A DNA stretch of 64,000 nucleotides from Robertmurraya korlensis (lineage in GTDB: Bacteria > Bacillota > Bacilli > Bacillales > Cytobacillaceae): positions 62,001 through 126,000 of the forward strand of contig NZ_JAMBNS010000010.1 in NCBI RefSeq assembly GCF_023715225.1. The letters are read 5' to 3'. Below, in pieces: positions 7,849 to 15,486 of the stretch. The notes under the pieces are model-generated. The model was not told the origin of the DNA, ran no database searches, and saw only the letters and a list, made by a program, of their open reading frames with translations. The position numbers and the translations under genes were made by a program. The number at the start of each line of letters is the position of its first letter. Position 1 is the stretch's first letter.

Positions 7849-7853
7849 TTTCT

Positions 7854-7882
7854 AATATAATAATTTACTAGGTTTCTGTCAA
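7854..7882 (-). promoter_or_regulatory. Promoter of the T-box/NhaC transcript
   Basis: On the minus strand TTGACA (7877-7882), 17-bp spacer, TATATT (7854-7859). Confidence 0.8.
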
Positions 7883-8026
7883 GAGAAATAAATGTTGGCT
7901 TGATTTCTGTCGCTCGCTCTTTCTGTTACCGGAGAGGGCGGAATTTTTCGCCCGCGGGCACTCAACTCTCCTTTCAGTTCCCATTGAACTCAAAAACTAG
8001 GCCATAAGGTAACTAAAAACAACCAC
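7883..8026. other. Intergenic stretch with GC-rich nested palindromes
   Basis: No gene seen. GGAGAG (7931-7936) and CTCTCC (7966-7971) flank GGGCG/CGCCC and a GCCCGCGGGC palindrome. The block is much more GC-rich than its surroundings and has no T-run, so it is not a normal terminator. Confidence 0.4.
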
Positions 8027-8067
8027 AAAAAAGCAGTGAGTCCTAAAAAAGAACCTCACTGCTTTTT
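8027..8067. terminator. Terminator after catE
   Basis: AAAAAGCAGTGAG and CTCACTGCTTTTT form a long stem with A/T tracts on both sides. It ends catE on the minus strand and could work in both directions. Confidence 0.9.
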
Positions 8068-8073
8068 ACCCCA

Positions 8074-8925
8074 TTAAACCTCTAATCGAATTCGATTTCC
8101 TGAAGGATCTGCCGTAATATATACACCGTTCTCCTTCGTAACTGCTACGCCCATTCCTTGTAACTGAGAGATAATCTGCTCTCTCTTTTCTTCACTAGGA
8201 AGCACCATTGTATAAGATTCCATGCCAACGCTGTTTTCAGCAGCAGGTGGGGCACCGACACCATTCCATGTGTTCAATCCAACATGATGATGGTATTTCC
8301 CAGTAGAAATAAATAATGCCTGGCCTCCGTATCGAGTAACAACCTCGAATCCGAGTCCCTTTGTATAAAACTCCTCTGTTTTCTGTAACTCTGATACATG
8401 AAGATGAATATGCCCCATAATCGTACCAGCTGGCATTCCGTTCCATGCCTCTCCTTCTCCCTCTGCAAGAAGGCTTTCCGCATCTAACGCAACCGTTGCC
8501 ATTTCCACTTCTCCATTATTCCAGCTCCAACCAGAAGCAGGTCTGTCCGCATACACTTCTATTCCATTCCCATCTGGGTCAGCTAAATAGATCGCTTCAC
8601 TTACCAAATGGTCGGATGCGCCTTGTAATGGATAACGCACCTGTAGAAAATGCTTTAGTAATCTTCCTAAATCGGCACGAGTTGGTAAAAGTAAAGCGAA
8701 GTGATACAAGCCAGTCGTTCGTCCTTGCTTAGAAACGACATCATCCGGTTGTTGCACAGAAACAAGCACGGTTTTACCATCAGCTGTTAGTTCGGCGGTA
8801 CTGTTTGTTTGGTTTAACACCTGTAGTCCAATGACCTCTTGGTAAAATGTAATTGAACGTTCTAGGTTTGCTACTTTTAAGTTTACTTGGCTAACAAATG
8901 TATTTGGTTCACGATGAAATCCCAT
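8074..8925 (-). CDS. catE: Catechol-2,3-dioxygenase-like VOC protein
   Basis: 283 residues built from two vicinal-oxygen-chelate halves. The first starts at FVSQVNLKVANLERSITFYQ, the second at MGHIHLHVSELQKTEEFYT. Likely metal ligands of the second half are H in MGHIHLHV, H in KYHHHVGLNTW and a C-terminal acid (NRIRLEV). Extradiol dioxygenases of this type open catechol rings. In B. subtilis catE is controlled by the thiol redox repressors CatR and YodB; here a divergent HxlR-family gene and a DoxX gene complete the same set. The operator at 9014-9030 overlaps its start of transcription. Confidence 0.88.
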   Translation of the reverse strand: MGFHREPNTFVSQVNLKVANLERSITFYQEVIGLQVLNQTNSTAELTADGKTVLVSVQQPDDVVSKQGRTTGLYHFALLLPTRADLGRLLKHFLQVRYPLQGASDHLVSEAIYLADPDGNGIEVYADRPASGWSWNNGEVEMATVALDAESLLAEGEGEAWNGMPAGTIMGHIHLHVSELQKTEEFYTKGLGFEVVTRYGGQALFISTGKYHHHVGLNTWNGVGAPPAAENSVGMESYTMVLPSEEKREQIISQLQGMGVAVTKENGVYITADPSGNRIRLEV

Positions 8926-9013
8926 TTGTGATCTCTCCTTTGGTATGTTTCTTCATGTATACTTATCATTTACTTTTTTTCTATTAAATACCTGATCATC
9001 AAAATTGTTAGTA

Positions 9014-9060
9014 ACTTACTTTATGTAAGTAATTATATTTTCATAACATACAAACGTCAA
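9014..9060 (-). promoter_or_regulatory. catE promoter with HxlR-type operator
   Basis: On the minus strand TTGACG (9055-9060), 17-bp spacer, TATAAT (9032-9037). Directly after the -10 box lies the inverted repeat ACTTAC-N5-GTAAGT (9014-9030), a good candidate operator for the divergent HxlR regulator. Confidence 0.75.
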
Positions 9061-9130
9061 GTAAGTATTTTATAAAAAATAATTTAATTATGAAAAAAAG
9101 GGGTTATAATAGAAGGAGGGAGTGATTGTT

Positions 9131-9439
9131 ATGGATAAATCCATTTGTCCTAGATTTGAAAAAGCGATGAGTATTTTAAGCCAAAGATGGACGGGTTTAA
9201 TTATTTACCAGTTACTAGGTGGTCCACAGCGCTTTTGTAGCCTAGAATCATCGATTGGTGTAAGTGGTCGTGTGCTTTCAGAGAGGTTAAAAGATCTGGA
9301 GAATGAAGGCATTGTGAAGCGCGAAGTATTCCCAGAAACTCCTGTTCGAATTGAATATTCACTAACTGATAAGGGAGTAGCCTTGGAGCCTCTTATGAGA
9401 GATATAGAAAAATGGTCACAATCTTGGCTGCAAGCATAA
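9131..9439 (+). CDS. catR: HxlR/MarR-like redox-sensing regulator (CatR/YodB type)
   Basis: 102 residues. Winged helix of the HxlR family (RWTGLIIYQLLGGPQRFCSL, VSGRVLSERLKDLENEGIV). Cys6 in KSICPRF corresponds to the N-terminal redox Cys of YodB and CatR, which sense quinones and diamide by thiol modification; a second Cys follows in RFCSL, and the C-terminal cysteines of YodB are absent. The ATG at 9131 fits the AAGGAGGG site better than GTG at 9122. Divergent from catE and convergent with DoxX, so it likely represses both. The choice between CatR and YodB is not firm. Confidence 0.85.
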   Translation: MDKSICPRFEKAMSILSQRWTGLIIYQLLGGPQRFCSLESSIGVSGRVLSERLKDLENEGIVKREVFPETPVRIEYSLTDKGVALEPLMRDIEKWSQSWLQA

Positions 9440-9440
9440 C

Positions 9441-9476
9441 AAAAAGGGTTGCAATTCAATGATTGCAACCCTTTTT
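9441..9476. terminator. Bidirectional terminator between catR and the DoxX gene
   Basis: AAAAAGGGTTGCAAT and ATTGCAACCCTTTTT form a perfect 15-bp stem between two convergent genes. Confidence 0.93.
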
Positions 9477-9478
9477 CA

Positions 9479-9991
9479 TTAGTTCATCACGGTTTTACTG
9501 TCTTTGCCTTTGTTTGTTAACTTACGTAAATAAGGTAATGCGTAACGATCTAGTCCGAATACACCAGCATTTGCACCAGCAGTGATAATCAGGAAGCCCA
9601 TTAAAATATCTGTTGGATTATGAGAAACCGTACCTGCTAATAAGAATGAAAAGTTCATTACCATTCCGAAGAAAGAAGCAGCTGTTGTTAAGCATCCTAA
9701 AATTAAACCTAAGCCTACTAGAAATTCACCCCATGGAACCATAAAGTTAAACAGCTCCACATTCGGTAGAGCGACACTTTCTAGGAATGAAGTATAAGCA
9801 CCAAACACGGTACTACCATCTGGACCTACCACCGGATTTTTAATGGCATTTCCAATAAAGCCACTTGCATCAAATGCCCCTCCGCTAATTTTCCCCCAGC
9901 CTGCTGTTAGAAAGCCGTATCCTAAATACAATCGAATCACTGTAACAATCCCTGCTGCAATTCTGTTATTTCTCCACCACTTGTTTATCAT
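9479..9991 (-). CDS. DoxX-family membrane protein (CatD-like)
   Basis: 170 residues from the ATG at 9991 (GGAAG RBS six nt upstream). Four membrane helices with DoxX features: TVIRLYLGYGFLTAGWGKIS, NFMVPWGEFLVGLGLILG and a final GANAGVFGLDRYALP. DoxX proteins accompany quinone- and thiol-stress genes (CatD, MhqP in B. subtilis), probably acting on membrane quinones. The companion catE and catR genes make a CatD-like role likely. In B. subtilis catD and catE are co-transcribed; here they flank the regulator on separate transcripts. Confidence 0.85.
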   Translation of the reverse strand: MINKWWRNNRIAAGIVTVIRLYLGYGFLTAGWGKISGGAFDASGFIGNAIKNPVVGPDGSTVFGAYTSFLESVALPNVELFNFMVPWGEFLVGLGLILGCLTTAASFFGMVMNFSFLLAGTVSHNPTDILMGFLIITAGANAGVFGLDRYALPYLRKLTNKGKDSKTVMN

Positions 9992-10137
9992 ATGAATCTT
10001 CCTTTCAAGAATAAATGTATTATTTCTATGCACTTAGATTAACATTCTCAATTTCAAATATCATTGCTTCAAGGGATTGTTCAAATAATTGCTACAAAGT
10101 TATGGACTTTTTGTGAATGAATTCACAATATATGATG

Positions 10138-10172
10138 AAAAAGTACAGCCAACTATACGTAGCTGTACTTTT
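10138..10172 (-). terminator. Terminator of the arsDA-hesB-phosphatase operon
   Basis: AAAAGTACAGC and GCTGTACTTTT form an 11-bp stem just after the stop codon at 10176. Confidence 0.9.
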
Positions 10173-10175
10173 AAA

Positions 10176-10604
10176 TTAAGCGTTCGGGTAAATCCTTTTC
10201 AGTGCTGCCTTCATCTCTGGCTTCACCTTAATTTTCGGACGAATCCCTTGCGCCATTTCTTCCGCCTTGTCGATTTCCTCAGCATGCCCTAATCCTAACA
10301 AAGTACCAATCGCTACTGTACCTGTTCGATTGCTGCCACCACCACAATGGAAATACACTTTCTTGCCTTCGTTATAGGAAGAAATCACTTCATCAATGGC
10401 CTTTTTCACAGACTCTTCTTGGTGCTCCTCATCATCAACAATTGGCTGATGAATTCGGTTATATTTAGACTCTTCTGTTGGAGCCTCTGCGCGCAAATCA
10501 TAGATCACGTCAACTTTCTCATTTTCCATGACCTCTTCGACTTGATCCGCTCCACCGATAAAAATTCGATCCTTAATTAAAGCATGATAGTTTTTTTCGC
10601 TCAT
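10176..10604 (-). CDS. Dual-specificity/tyrosine phosphatase-like protein in the ars operon
   Basis: 142 residues from the ATG at 10604 (AGGAGG, 9-nt spacing). The active-site loop FHCGGGSNRTGT fits HCx5R(S/T) of cysteine phosphatases, with an upstream Asp/Glu-rich loop (IVDDEEHQEES) that may supply the general acid. It is unlike the LMW-PTP-fold ArsC encoded nearby. It lies 16 nt after the HesB-like gene and is the last gene before the terminator at 10138. A link to arsenate or a phospho-protein is inferred only from operon position. Confidence 0.8.
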   Translation of the reverse strand: MSEKNYHALIKDRIFIGGADQVEEVMENEKVDVIYDLRAEAPTEESKYNRIHQPIVDDEEHQEESVKKAIDEVISSYNEGKKVYFHCGGGSNRTGTVAIGTLLGLGHAEEIDKAEEMAQGIRPKIKVKPEMKAALKRIYPNA

Positions 10605-10620
10605 CTGGGGTATCCTCCTA

Positions 10621-10899
10621 TTAGCAACAATCGCTTTCGTTTCCAACAAGCACAAAAGCGGTTCGCTCTTCGTTAAGTCCTAAAATCAGCTCTCCGATGT
10701 GATCCTCAATATGCGGATCGATTGCTACTTGTATCTCATTAATGGTAACCACTTTATCATCTTCTTCCGGCTCATCCAGAGCCAGTCCTACTTGTGGTCG
10801 TCCTCAGCCAAAGCCCGCAAAATATACGCGGAGACCATTGGCCGCTTGTTCTGCAAATACTTGCTTTAATTGATCACGTGCTTCATTCGTGATTTGCAT
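10621..10899 (-). CDS. HesB/IscA-like protein with in-frame UGA, probable selenoprotein
   Basis: 92 codons from ATG 10899 (GAGAGG nine nt upstream) to TAA 10621, interrupted once by TGA at codon 32 (10804-10806). On both sides the protein continues as one HesB-like domain: MQITNEARDQLKQVF, GLRVYFAGFG-[UGA]-GRPQ, VGLALDEPEEDD, and a C-terminal SDCC. The UGA falls exactly where Cys relatives have the conserved Cys of the beta-strand motif. A 7-bp hairpin 18 nt after the UGA looks like a bacterial SECIS element (10767-10785). HesB-like selenoproteins of about this size are a described family. It lies between arsA and the phosphatase. If the host lacks Sec machinery it would be a nonsense mutant; no selA/B/C/D is in the window. 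Confidence 0.78.
10767..10785 (-). promoter_or_regulatory. SECIS-like hairpin after the in-frame UGA
   Basis: On the minus strand CTGGCTC-TGGAT-GAGCCGG gives a 7-bp stem (one G-U) and a 5-nt loop with G at loop position 2. The loop begins 25 nt after the UGA, inside the 16-37 nt window of the bacterial SECIS model. Confidence 0.6.
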
Positions 10900-10922
10900 C
10901 GTATTCATCCTCTCATATGTTT

Positions 10923-12689
10923 TTACTTTACCAATGCTTTTAAGTGTTCGTAACCAGATCGTTCTTCATTCATCAGTGGAACAATGGCACATTTTGCTGA
11001 AATATCTTCTACCTTCTGAATCCACTGCTCCTCTGCTATGGCTCGTCCCTTTAGCACCGGATCCTTTGTATCTGTTGCATAAAGACTTTGGTTAATCACC
11101 CACCACTGCGGAAGAATCTCTGCTCTTTTCAAATCCTCCTGCAAACGCTGTGCTTCCAAAACGGGAGTTGCTTCCGCTAACGTCACGATAACCACCGCTG
11201 TTTCTTGATTATTTCTTAGGCGTGGCAAAAGCTTTTGAACACTCTCTGGTACTTCTCTCGTTGATCGAGAAAGCTCTTTATGATACGACTGTGCCGCATC
11301 TAATAATAGCAAAGTATGTCCAGTTGGGGCTGTATCAATCACTACGATTTCATCCTTCGATCGGTCCACCACTTCAGCAAACGCTCGAAAGACGGCAATT
11401 TCCTCTGTACACGGTGAATTTAGGTCTTCTTCTAAATAAGCAAGACCCTCATCATCCAAGTTCTGACCCGCAGTTGAAAGCACTTCTTTTTTATACATCT
11501 CCACCTCATGCTTCGGATCAATTCGGCTAATAGATAAATCGGGATATTCTTGATTTTCAAACATTAGCTCCAAATGGGCGGCCGGGTCTGTTGTGGTTAT
11601 ATGCACTTTATGACCTTTTTCCACTAAGCCCACCGCGATGGCCGATGCAATCGTCGTTTTCCCTACTCCCCCTTTTCCCATCGTTAAAATAACCCGGGTT
11701 TGTTGAGTAGAAAAATGGGTCACTAGTTGTTCTAAGTCAGGAAGTGTGTGTCCTTTTTCAAGTTCTCCCGCCAATTGAACAGGTGGAATCGAATAATGCT
11801 TCAACAGATATCGTAAATGCTCTAACCCTGTTAAAGAATACGAAACATATGGCAAGGAGTAGATGACCGCTTGCTTTAATTCATCTGGCAACTGACTCAC
11901 CGCGTTTCGTTGCTTTTTATAAAAAGCGGTAGAAATCTTATCATCTGGGAAATGCGTTTGAAGGATTCCGTTAATGATTAACGCTTGATTTTGTATGCCA
12001 ATTTCCTTTAGTTCCTTTGCTGCTCGGTTGGCCTCATATAGTGATGATTCATCCGGTCGAGCGACAAGAACGAGCATTGTTTGAGCAGAATCGGATAATA
12101 CCTGAACCGTTTTTGCATATAAATCCTTTTTCTCTCCTAATCCTGACAGTGGTCCTAAACAAGAGGCCCCATGAGTACTTTCCTCTAAAAAACCACTCCA
12201 TGCGGATGGCAATTGAAGCAACCGAAGGGTATGTCCCGTTGGAGCCGTATCAAAAATGATGTGGTCAAAGGCATTTACTAGCGCTGGATCGGCTAAAAGA
12301 CTCGTAAATTCATCGAATGCCGCTATTTCTACCGTACATGCTCCGGATAATTGCTCTTCCATCGTTGCTACGACGGAATCGGGCAGTACCCCTCGATACG
12401 GTCCAACAACCTTTTCACGGTAGGCCTTCGCTGCTTGCTCCGGGTCTAAATTACAAGCAAATAAATTTTTCACCTGTGGTATTTCTGCTGGAATATTTGT
12501 GAGTTCAAGTTCTAAAACATCTTGAAGATTAGAAGCTGGATCGGTGCTTACAAGCAGAACCTTCTTTCCTTCATCTGCAAGCGCGACAGCCGTTGCACAG
12601 GCAGTCGATGTTTTCCCTACTCCACCTTTTCCTGTGAAAAAAAGAAACGGGGTATGAATAGCAGTTTTGGGCTCAAATGGTTGGAACAT
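10923..12689 (-). CDS. arsA: Arsenical pump-driving ATPase ArsA
   Basis: 588 residues, a tandem duplication typical of ArsA. Each half has a deviant Walker A (FTGKGGVGKTSTA near residue 20, TMGKGGVGKTTIA near 340) and a DTAPTGHTLRLL-type motif. The three Cys that bind As(III) in ArsA have counterparts: LSGACTVE (about 118), HGASCLGP (about 177) and LNSPCTEE (about 420). It powers arsenite or antimonite extrusion with ArsB and receives metalloid from ArsD. Start ATG 12689, 20 nt after arsD. The HesB-like gene begins 23 nt downstream. Confidence 0.95.
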   Translation of the reverse strand: MFQPFEPKTAIHTPFLFFTGKGGVGKTSTACATAVALADEGKKVLLVSTDPASNLQDVLELELTNIPAEIPQVKNLFACNLDPEQAAKAYREKVVGPYRGVLPDSVVATMEEQLSGACTVEIAAFDEFTSLLADPALVNAFDHIIFDTAPTGHTLRLLQLPSAWSGFLEESTHGASCLGPLSGLGEKKDLYAKTVQVLSDSAQTMLVLVARPDESSLYEANRAAKELKEIGIQNQALIINGILQTHFPDDKISTAFYKKQRNAVSQLPDELKQAVIYSLPYVSYSLTGLEHLRYLLKHYSIPPVQLAGELEKGHTLPDLEQLVTHFSTQQTRVILTMGKGGVGKTTIASAIAVGLVEKGHKVHITTTDPAAHLELMFENQEYPDLSISRIDPKHEVEMYKKEVLSTAGQNLDDEGLAYLEEDLNSPCTEEIAVFRAFAEVVDRSKDEIVVIDTAPTGHTLLLLDAAQSYHKELSRSTREVPESVQKLLPRLRNNQETAVVIVTLAEATPVLEAQRLQEDLKRAEILPQWWVINQSLYATDTKDPVLKGRAIAEEQWIQKVEDISAKCAIVPLMNEERSGYEHLKALVK

Positions 12690-12709
12690 CACCTTTCACC
12701 TTCCATCGG

Positions 12710-13063
12710 TTAAATTAGGTTGATTTTATTTGTAACCTTCTTCTTCTCTAATTCGGACATATTGATACCAAACCACTGAGCAAGTGTTTCATTTGATGGA
12801 TAGCTTCCTGATTGAATGATTTCCCCATTGACTAACGTAATTGGAAGCGAATCTGGACCTTTTTCATGTAAAAATTGATTCACCTTCGAATTTTCAGCAA
12901 ACTTCCCAGGGTCACTCGCCAAGTTATGCCTTGTAATATCGAAGCCCTTTTTTTCTAAAATAAAGACTGAAGTAGCCATTCTTGTTAATTCAGGATCAAC
13001 ACTCGGTCCACACACACCCGTTGGACAGCAAAGAGCAGGATCAAAGATTTCAACTTTGGTCAT
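12710..13063 (-). CDS. arsD: Arsenic metallochaperone ArsD
   Basis: 117 residues. The ArsD metal site is complete: Cys12, Cys13 and Cys18 in DPALCCPTGVCGP. The later vicinal Cys pairs of some enterobacterial ArsD proteins are absent, as is common in short forms. ArsD passes As(III) to ArsA and can act as a weak repressor. First gene of the arsD-arsA-hesB-phosphatase unit, with an ArsR-type operator at 13087-13104 and RBS AAAAGGGAG. Confidence 0.94.
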   Translation of the reverse strand: MTKVEIFDPALCCPTGVCGPSVDPELTRMATSVFILEKKGFDITRHNLASDPGKFAENSKVNQFLHEKGPDSLPITLVNGEIIQSGSYPSNETLAQWFGINMSELEKKKVTNKINLI

Positions 13064-13086
13064 TCTGAAACACTCCCTTTTAATTT

Positions 13087-13104
13087 TATAAGCATATACT
13101 TATA
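13087..13104 (-). promoter_or_regulatory. ArsR-type operator upstream of arsD
   Basis: TATAAG-N6-CTTATA, the same half-sites as in front of arsR (15310-15333), so the ArsR at 14900 likely controls both transcripts. Confidence 0.65.
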
Positions 13105-13112
13105 TACAAGGT

Positions 13113-13147
13113 AGAAAACACCCCAGAGATGGATTCATCCCCGGGTT
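13113..13147 (-). terminator. Terminator after arsC
   Basis: On the minus strand ACCC-GGGATG...CATCTC-GGGGT forms an imperfect stem followed by GTTTTC. It separates the arsRBC unit from arsDA. Confidence 0.65.
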
Positions 13148-13153
13148 TTATGC

Positions 13154-13573
13154 TTATTTTCCTGTTTCAGCAAATGTTTTGATTCGATCGCCAATTTCAT
13201 CACGAACACGTTGGAAAAATGCCCATTTCTCTTCGTCTGTTCCTTCTGCTTTCGCTGGATCATCAAAGCCCCAATGCTCACGCTTCACATGTGGAGGAGT
13301 CACTGGGCAATGGTCTGCCGCGTGCCCACAAAGAGTGACCACTAAGTCCGCATTATTTAGGATTTCAGGGTCAATGGTGTCAGATGTTTGATTGGAAATA
13401 TCGATTCCCGCTTCTTTCATTGCCTTCACTGCATTCGGGTTCAAACCGTGTGCCTCAAGTCCAGCACTTTTCACATCCCACTCTTCTCCTAAGTGTTTTT
13501 TCGCCCAACCTTCTGCCATTTGGCTTCTGCAAGAATTTCCAGTACATAAAAAGTAGATTGTATTTTTCGTCAT
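13154..13573 (-). CDS. arsC: Thioredoxin-coupled arsenate reductase
   Basis: 139 residues, LMW protein-tyrosine-phosphatase fold. The catalytic P-loop [15 protein letters not shown] carries Cys10 and Cys15, and the redox pair Cys82/Cys89 lies in [14 protein letters not shown], as in the S. aureus pI258 and B. subtilis enzymes. It reduces As(V) to As(III) with electrons from thioredoxin, providing the substrate of ArsB/ArsA. RBS AAAAGGAG; it begins 15 nt after arsB in the arsR-arsB-arsC unit. Confidence 0.96.
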   Translation of the reverse strand: MTKNTIYFLCTGNSCRSQMAEGWAKKHLGEEWDVKSAGLEAHGLNPNAVKAMKEAGIDISNQTSDTIDPEILNNADLVVTLCGHAADHCPVTPPHVKREHWGFDDPAKAEGTDEEKWAFFQRVRDEIGDRIKTFAETGK

Positions 13574-13588
13574 GTTTTTCTTCTCCTT

Positions 13589-14887
13589 TTAGTGGATGAT
13601 TAGTAACCAAATATATAGCCCAACCAACGTAATAAATAATGTTGGGATGGTTAGAATGATACCTGTTTTAAAATAAGTCCCCCATGAAATTTTGACTCCC
13701 TTTTGCGATAAAACATGGAGCCATAAAAGAGTCGCAAGCGATCCAATCGGAGTAATTTTCGGTCCAAGGTCTGAACCAATGACATTCGCATAAACGAGTG
13801 CTTCTCGAATAACTCCTGAAGTATTTGTATCAGCGATCGCTAACGCATCAATCATCACGGTCGGCATATTGTTCATCACAGATGATAAAATCGCAGCAAT
13901 AAAGCCCATTCCTATAGTGGCTGCGAACAATCCTTGATCAGCCGTTACCTGAATTAAATCTGCTAATAGATTGGTTAAGCCTACATTTCGCAAACCATAA
14001 ACGACCACATACATCCCAATCGAGAAAAACACAATCGCCCATGGTGCTCCTTTTACAACGGAGCGAGTGTTGACAGCCGGACTTCTTCGGCCCATAAATA
14101 GGAAGAAGATCGCAACCATTCCAGCGATAATGGAAACCGGAATTCCAGTAAACTCACTCGCAAAATAACCAATGAGAAGAACCGCTAAAACCAACCAAGA
14201 AAGACGGAACATCTTCTGATCTCGTATCGCATCCACCGGTTGTTTCAGCTGCCTAAAGTCATAGGTTTTTGGAATACTTACTCTAAAATAAAGATAAAGA
14301 ACCAGAATGCTCGCTGCTAACGAAAAGAAGTTTGGAACAATCATCCTTGAGGCAAATTCAGCAAATCCAATGCCAAAAAAGTCAGCAGAAACAATATTCA
14401 CCAGGTTACTAACGACAAGTGGTAATGAAGTAGTGTCAGCGATAAATCCACTCGCGATAATAAATGGAAACACCATACCCTCGTTGAATTGTAGGTTTCG
14501 AACCATCGCTAGGACAATAGGTGTGAGAATCAATGCTGCTCCGTCATTCGCAAAGAATGCGGCAACGATCGCACCTAAAATGGAAACATACACAAACATG
14601 AGCACACCGTTTCCCTTTGCAGCTCGTGCCATATGAAGAGCCGACCACTCAAAGAAACCAATTTCATCAAGAATCAAAGAAATGATAATAATGGCGATAA
14701 ACGCTAAGGTCGCATTCCAAACGATGCTCGTTACATCAAGAACATCCTTAAAATCCACCACACCAACAAGCAGTGCCAGGATTGCTCCACCACATGCGGA
14801 CCATCCAATCGACAATCCTTTAGGCTGCCAAATAACTAATACTAGTGTCAGCAAAAAAATCACTGATGCAAAAACAATAGATGTCAC
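13589..14887 (-). CDS. arsB: Arsenite efflux permease ArsB
   Basis: 432 residues, about 12 membrane helices, ion-transporter (IT) superfamily. Typical ArsB stretches are [20 protein letters not shown] and [20 protein letters not shown], and a late [19 protein letters not shown]. It extrudes As(III)/Sb(III), alone with the proton gradient or energised by ArsA. The start is GTG at 14887, 7 nt after AAGGAGG. It lies between arsR and arsC. Confidence 0.95.
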   Translation of the reverse strand: MTSIVFASVIFLLTLVLVIWQPKGLSIGWSACGGAILALLVGVVDFKDVLDVTSIVWNATLAFIAIIIISLILDEIGFFEWSALHMARAAKGNGVLMFVYVSILGAIVAAFFANDGAALILTPIVLAMVRNLQFNEGMVFPFIIASGFIADTTSLPLVVSNLVNIVSADFFGIGFAEFASRMIVPNFFSLAASILVLYLYFRVSIPKTYDFRQLKQPVDAIRDQKMFRLSWLVLAVLLIGYFASEFTGIPVSIIAGMVAIFFLFMGRRSPAVNTRSVVKGAPWAIVFFSIGMYVVVYGLRNVGLTNLLADLIQVTADQGLFAATIGMGFIAAILSSVMNNMPTVMIDALAIADTNTSGVIREALVYANVIGSDLGPKITPIGSLATLLWLHVLSQKGVKISWGTYFKTGIILTIPTLFITLVGLYIWLLIIH

Positions 14888-14899
14888 AAATGAACCTCC

Positions 14900-15250
14900 T
14901 TATTCACAACAAGAGATACGTAACCCTTGTTTTTCTAACTCATCCAGTCTGTAGCCTTGATCGGGTAAATGTTTGAGTACATCCTGCAAGAATGGATAGT
15001 ATTCACTTTCCTTATTTAAGGAATAAATAATCCACTGTCCTCTTCTTGATTCCTTTACAATTCCCTTATCCTTTAGCTTCCTTACATGCTGGCTAATCGC
15101 AGGCTGACTGGTTTTAAACATTTCAACAAACTCACACACACAGCAGTCGTGTGAATCTAATATCTTCACGATCGTTAATCGTGTTTTGTCTCCTAGCAGC
15201 TTTAAGATATTAGCAACTTCTTCAATCTCAATAACAGATTCTTCTTGCAT
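14900..15250 (-). CDS. arsR: ArsR/SmtB-family repressor (first ars operon)
   Basis: 116 residues. Winged helix with KTSQPAISQHVRKLKDKGIV as recognition region. The metal site HDCCVCEF provides a Cys cluster in the alpha3 helix, and CCE at the C-terminus adds two more Cys. It should dissociate from DNA on binding As(III)/Sb(III). First gene of arsR-arsB-arsC, with an ATAAGTA/TACTTAT operator in its own promoter and a similar half-site pair before arsD. Confidence 0.93.
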   Translation of the reverse strand: MQEESVIEIEEVANILKLLGDKTRLTIVKILDSHDCCVCEFVEMFKTSQPAISQHVRKLKDKGIVKESRRGQWIIYSLNKESEYYPFLQDVLKHLPDQGYRLDELEKQGLRISCCE

Positions 15251-15309
15251 GGAAACACCTCCTAATTGGCCATTAGAATACGTTTATCTTTCCCAAATGT
15301 ATGTTGCTA

Positions 15310-15362
15310 ATAAGTATATAATCGATTACTTATATAATAATACACTTATATATCTAGCTCAA
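15310..15362 (-). promoter_or_regulatory. arsR promoter and operator
   Basis: On the minus strand TTGAGC (15357-15362), 17-bp spacer, TATTAT (15334-15339). Directly downstream is the inverted repeat ATAAGTA-N10-TACTTAT (15310-15333). Confidence 0.7.
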
Positions 15363-15395
15363 CCGGTTTTTTGTAAAGCTTTTGTAAAATGTAAA

Positions 15396-15470
15396 ATCAA
15401 TTTTTTTTGATTAAACGGTTGCCAATACCTACCACTGGAAGTATAATACAGTATATCAAGTATTTTTGAT
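15396..15470 (+). promoter_or_regulatory. Promoter of the second arsR with two flanking operators
   Basis: TTGCCA (15419-15424), 17-bp spacer, TATAAT (15442-15447). ATCAA-N6-TTGAT palindromes, the classical ArsR box, lie on both sides at 15396-15411 and 15455-15470. Confidence 0.8.
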
Positions 15471-15486
15471 TAAAGGAGAACGAAAA

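Noticed and set aside
7931-7971. GC-rich palindrome taken as a terminator
   Set aside because: No T-run on either strand, and the catE terminator at 8027-8067 already ends that transcript.
9105-9110. TATAAT just before the HxlR gene as its promoter
   Set aside because: A start of transcription there would remove most of the Shine-Dalgarno, and no -35 box is present at 17 bp; the true promoter is unresolved.
10608-10912. Reading the HesB-like gene as a pseudogene because of the TGA
   Set aside because: The frame is intact on both sides, the codon sits at the conserved Cys position, and a SECIS-like hairpin follows. It remains possible if the genome lacks Sec machinery.
14307-14636. Antisense ORFs over arsB, nhaC, dctP, the malic enzyme and the chemoreceptor gene
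   Set aside because: They mirror high-quality coding sequences on the other strand, lack RBSs and have no family resemblance.
15466-15486. TTG start at 15466 for the second ArsR
   Set aside because: It lies inside the operator and upstream of the RBS; GTG 15487 has correct spacing.
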